Part shown: positions 6,880 to 9,495 of the stretch, in pieces
Layout of the letters: each line of letters opens with the position of its first letter
Numbering within the stretch: the first letter of the stretch is position 1
From: an uncultured Clostridia bacterium
Lineage (GTDB): Bacteria; Bacillota; Clostridia; Oscillospirales; Acutalibacteraceae
DNA length: 9,495 nucleotides
Assembly: GCA_947628595.1 (NCBI GenBank)
Contig: CANRAN010000041.1
Location: 1-9,495, forward strand
Direction of reading: 5' to 3'
Position numbers and translations under genes: made by a program
The notes under the pieces: generated by a model
What the model saw: the letters and a program-made list of their open reading frames with translations, nothing else
Databases searched by the model: none
What the model was told of the DNA's origin: nothing

Positions 6880-8943
6880 ATGAAAGGTCTTGAAATACTT
6901 GCACCTGCCGGGGGCATGGAGTGTGTATATGCCGCTGTACGCTCAGGTGCGGATGCGGTTTATCTCGGTGCAAAAAGCTTCAGTGCACGCTCCTCGGCAC
7001 ATAATTTTGATAATGATCAGCTGAGGGAGGCTGTGCGGTATTGTCATGTAAACGGAGCAGCCGTACACCTTGCTTGCAATACCCTTGTGCATGATGATGA
7101 ACTGAAGGATGCATTAAGCCTTATTGAATATGCCTGTACCGTAGGTGTGGATGCACTGATTATGCAGGATCCCGGACTTATTTCTCTTGTTAGAAGGTGT
7201 GCTCCCGATATGCCGATACACGGTTCTACTCAGCTTTCCGTTCATACTCGTGCCGGTGTGGAGAATCTGTATAAGCTCGGACTTACAAGAGTAGTTCTTT
7301 CCCGTGAGCTTTCAAAAAAGGAAATAGAGGAGATAGCAAGGGACTGCCCCGTTGAGCTTGAGGTATTTGTACACGGCGCACTCTGTATGAGTGTGTCCGG
7401 ACAATGCTATTTCAGTGCAATGCTCGGATCACGCAGCGGAAACAGAGGAGCCTGTGCCCAGCCGTGCAGACTGCCTTTTTCGACGGGCTGCGATTCGGAC
7501 TATGCATTGAGCCTTAAGGATTTGTCAATAATAGAGCATCTTAGTGAGCTTGAAGAGATGGGTATATCCTCCGCAAAAATCGAGGGCAGAATGAAACGCC
7601 CCGAATATGTTGCGGCGGCTGTTTCTGCTTGTAGGCAGGAACTTGACAGCGGAAAAATTTCCCCCGGGCTTTCCGAAAAGCTGAAGGCTGTTTTTTCACG
7701 CTCAGGCTTTACAGACGGCTATTATACAGGTAAGCGTGGGGCGGATATGTTCGGAATACGTTCAAAGGAAAATGTGACAGCGGCGGATAGTAAGGTTTTT
7801 GCAGCTATCCATGAAATGTATAAAAATGAACGCAGACATATACCTGTTAATTTTAAGCTTGATATATGTGAGGGCAGCAGCAGTCTTACTGCTATTGACA
7901 ACGATAAAAACACCTTTACTGCAAATGGTGCAATACCCGAAAAGGCTATAAGTTTTCCGCTTGATTATGAAAGGTGCGAAAAAAGCATATCCAAAACAGG
8001 CGGGACACCGTATATCATGAAAGGTCTTGAATGTAACATAGGTAAGGGCTTAACCATGCCCGCTTCCTCACTCAATGCAATGAGAGCAACCTGTCTTGAC
8101 GGCTTATCGGAAATAAGAGGAAAGGAAAGACCTGTAAGCTTTTCACGGGTTAATTTATCAGAGGTTGATACAAGAAAAAATATCCGTCCGAAAAATTACA
8201 GAGCAAGATTTACCGATTGCGATATATCGGATAATTTTCTTGACAGTGAGCTTATCTATGTGCCGCTTGAAACCGACAGCAGAAGCCTTAATACACTAAT
8301 GGACAGGGGATTTGCCGTAGCGGCTGAAATACCGAGGGGAATGTTTGGTATTGAGAAAGATATATATTCCCATCTGAAAAGAGTAAAATCTCTCGGGATA
8401 AATGAGGTGCTTGCAAATAATATCGGTGCTGTGGAAATGGCAAAAGTGCTTGGTATGGATATACATGGGGGATTCGGTCTTAATCTGACAAATACCGAGG
8501 CAATAAAATGGGCAGAGTCTCAGGGAATAATTGATGCGGAGGTTTCCTTTGAGCTTACTCTTGAACAAATATCGGCACTTGGTGGAATAATACCGCTCGG
8601 TATAATTTCTATGGGCAGACTTCCGCTTATGCTTACAAGGAATTGTCCTGCAAAATGCTCAGGCAGGAATTGTAAGCAGTGCAATGGAAATACGGCACAA
8701 ATAAGGGACCGCAAGGGGATTTATTTTCCTATATACTGTTACGGGGGATGCACGGAAATTCTTAACAGTGTACCGCTTATTTTATCTGACAGAAAAAATG
8801 AAATAAGAGGAGTTGAGTTTGAGGTTTTACGCTTCAATGTTGAAAACTCTGTTGAAAAAGAGGAAAACTTATGTCTGTATAAGCATAATCTGACACCAAA
8901 AGACGGCTTTACAAGGGGATTATACTACCGTGGTGTTGAATAG
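6880..8943 (+). CDS. U32 family protein with DUF3656-type C-terminal region, probable RNA hydroxylation enzyme (RlhA/TrhP class)
   Basis: A 687-residue protein that begins ILAPAGGMECVYAAVRSGAD, the typical start of the U32 alpha/beta barrel. The family signature is present: EVFVHGALCMSVSGQCYFS followed by GNRGACAQPCR, with four cysteines at C169, C176, C192 and C196. Residues about 300-410 match the DUF3656 type of extension (ending with PASSLNAMRATCLDGL), and a second Cys cluster (CPAKCSGRNCKQC) is near the C-terminus. U32 proteins were first called peptidases, but E. coli RlhA and the TrhP proteins are needed to hydroxylate 23S rRNA or tRNA wobble uridine. The length and C-terminal region resemble RlhA more than the short, roughly 420-residue TrhP proteins. 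The start ATG at 6880 has AAGAGAG nine bases upstream; another ATG at 6872 is closed by a stop after three codons. The exact RNA target cannot be told from sequence alone. Confidence 0.88.
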   Translation: MKGLEILAPAGGMECVYAAVRSGADAVYLGAKSFSARSSAHNFDNDQLREAVRYCHVNGAAVHLACNTLVHDDELKDALSLIEYACTVGVDALIMQDPGLISLVRRCAPDMPIHGSTQLSVHTRAGVENLYKLGLTRVVLSRELSKKEIEEIARDCPVELEVFVHGALCMSVSGQCYFSAMLGSRSGNRGACAQPCRLPFSTGCDSDYALSLKDLSIIEHLSELEEMGISSAKIEGRMKRPEYVAAAVSACRQELDSGKISPGLSEKLKAVFSRSGFTDGYYTGKRGADMFGIRSKENVTAADSKVFAAIHEMYKNERRHIPVNFKLDICEGSSSLTAIDNDKNTFTANGAIPEKAISFPLDYERCEKSISKTGGTPYIMKGLECNIGKGLTMPASSLNAMRATCLDGLSEIRGKERPVSFSRVNLSEVDTRKNIRPKNYRARFTDCDISDNFLDSELIYVPLETDSRSLNTLMDRGFAVAAEIPRGMFGIEKDIYSHLKRVKSLGINEVLANNIGAVEMAKVLGMDIHGGFGLNLTNTEAIKWAESQGIIDAEVSFELTLEQISALGGIIPLGIISMGRLPLMLTRNCPAKCSGRNCKQCNGNTAQIRDRKGIYFPIYCYGGCTEILNSVPLILSDRKNEIRGVEFEVLRFNVENSVEKEENLCLYKHNLTPKDGFTRGLYYRGVE

Positions 8944-9061
8944 TTGAAAGTATATATGTTAAAATCTGTTGAAAGTGTTGAAAACTTGTTGTAATGCTTA
9001 TCGGGAAAATTAACGATAATAGAGCGAAAATATTCAACGTAGAGAGAGTGAGATAAAAGGT
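8944..9061 (+). promoter_or_regulatory. Gap before dut with short repeats and a weak promoter candidate
   Basis: This 118-bp gap has no clear hairpin terminator, so read-through from the upstream gene into dut is possible. It holds copies of GTTGAAA at 8943, 8968 and 8977. An inverted repeat TTATCG (8998-9003) / CGATAA (9014-9019) overlaps a -10-like GATAAT (9015-9020), but the -35 candidates (TTGTTG or TTGTAA near 8986-8994) are poorly spaced. A GAGTGAG ribosome binding site candidate (9046-9052) lies nine bases before the dut ATG. Confidence 0.3.
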
Positions 9062-9495
9062 ATGAAAAAGGTAAAAATAAAAAAGCTTAATGAAAATGCA
9101 ATAATACCCACAAGAGCGACTAAAGGTTCGGCAGGAGCAGATCTCTATGCCTGCGTGGATGAATCTGTAACGATTAAGCCGGGTGAGCTTGTGAAAATTC
9201 CTACCGGTATTGCAATAGAGCTTTACGGGAATGATCTTGCCGCATTTATTTTTGCAAGGAGCGGACTCGGAGTAAAACACGGAATATGCCTGTCAAACGG
9301 AGTGGGCGTAATTGACAGTGATTACAGAGGGGAAATATGCGTAGGACTTTGTAATGTATCGGGTATGGAATATACAATAATGCCCGGGGAACGCATAGCA
9401 CAAATGGTTATAATGCCCGTGGTATGTGCCGTATTTGAGGAAACGGACAGCCTGAGTGAAACGGACAGGGGCAGCGGAGGCTTCGGATCAAGCGG
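9062..9495 (+). CDS. dut: dUTP diphosphatase (dUTPase), 3' end cut by the window edge
   Basis: The frame is open from the ATG at 9062 to the window end and gives 144 complete codons. All five motifs of the trimeric dUTPase family are visible: GSAGADLYA (22-30), RSGLGVKHG (66-74), GVIDSDYRGEI (82-92), PGERIAQMVI (108-117) and the start of the C-terminal RGSGGFGSSG. The last motif is the flexible arm that closes over the active site, so only a few residues are missing. The enzyme turns dUTP into dUMP and pyrophosphate in the cytoplasm, keeping uracil out of DNA and supplying dUMP for thymidylate. Nothing nearby is phage-like, so a chromosomal housekeeping copy is more likely than a prophage one. 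Confidence 0.95.
   Translation, partial: MKKVKIKKLNENAIIPTRATKGSAGADLYACVDESVTIKPGELVKIPTGIAIELYGNDLAAFIFARSGLGVKHGICLSNGVGVIDSDYRGEICVGLCNVSGMEYTIMPGERIAQMVIMPVVCAVFEETDSLSETDRGSGGFGSS

Noticed and set aside
8909..9280. Open frame of 123 codons on the - strand
   Set aside because: It is antisense to dut and the end of the U32 gene; dut has all five family motifs on the + strand.

Overview
The window looks like a piece of a low-to-moderate GC Firmicutes chromosome, most likely a gut-type clostridium of the Ruminococcus/Oscillospiraceae kind. The evidence is the AT-rich intergenic DNA, the strong purine-rich ribosome binding sites, the zapA–U32 gene pair, and a DHHW/FkbH/carrier-protein cassette of a type I associate with this group. 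I see no tRNA, rRNA, CRISPR array, insertion sequence or phage gene.

Positions 1-3508 (+ strand) hold the distal part of an operon for acylating an exported polymer. A probable MBOAT acyltransferase ends at base 16. It is followed by a membrane-anchored DHHW protein that is broken by a deletion and frameshift near 229-242, then a 598-residue FkbH-like HAD-IIIC enzyme (1451-3247) and an 80-residue acyl carrier protein (3266-3508). The four parts match the logic of the Dlt D-alanylation system: activating enzyme, carrier, MBOAT and membrane SGNH-like partner. Here the activating enzyme is FkbH-type, a family known to load a glycolysis-derived glyceryl group onto carrier proteins. I infer a system that puts a glyceryl (or derived three-carbon) ester on a surface glycan; the acceptor is unknown.

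Positions 3509-3636 separate convergent genes and contain two hairpin terminators. The first has a 9-T tract and ends the acylation operon. The second has a perfect 15-bp stem and can serve glycogen phosphorylase arriving on the other strand.

Positions 3637-6048 (- strand) encode glycogen phosphorylase (glgP, 803 residues with the start chosen here). It has a good promoter (TTGAAA-17-TATAAT) and a leader of about 158 nt that can fold into several hairpins, one of them directly against the ribosome binding site. This leader may be regulatory. The 340-bp gap 6049-6388 also carries candidate promoters for the divergent genes.

Positions 6389-9495 (+ strand) carry zapA (cell division), a long U32-family protein with a DUF3656-type C-terminal region (probably an RNA hydroxylation enzyme of the RlhA/TrhP class), and a dUTPase gene cut by the window edge just inside its last motif. 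These are housekeeping genes. The most interesting parts of the window are the acylation cassette with its broken DHHW gene, and the glgP leader.
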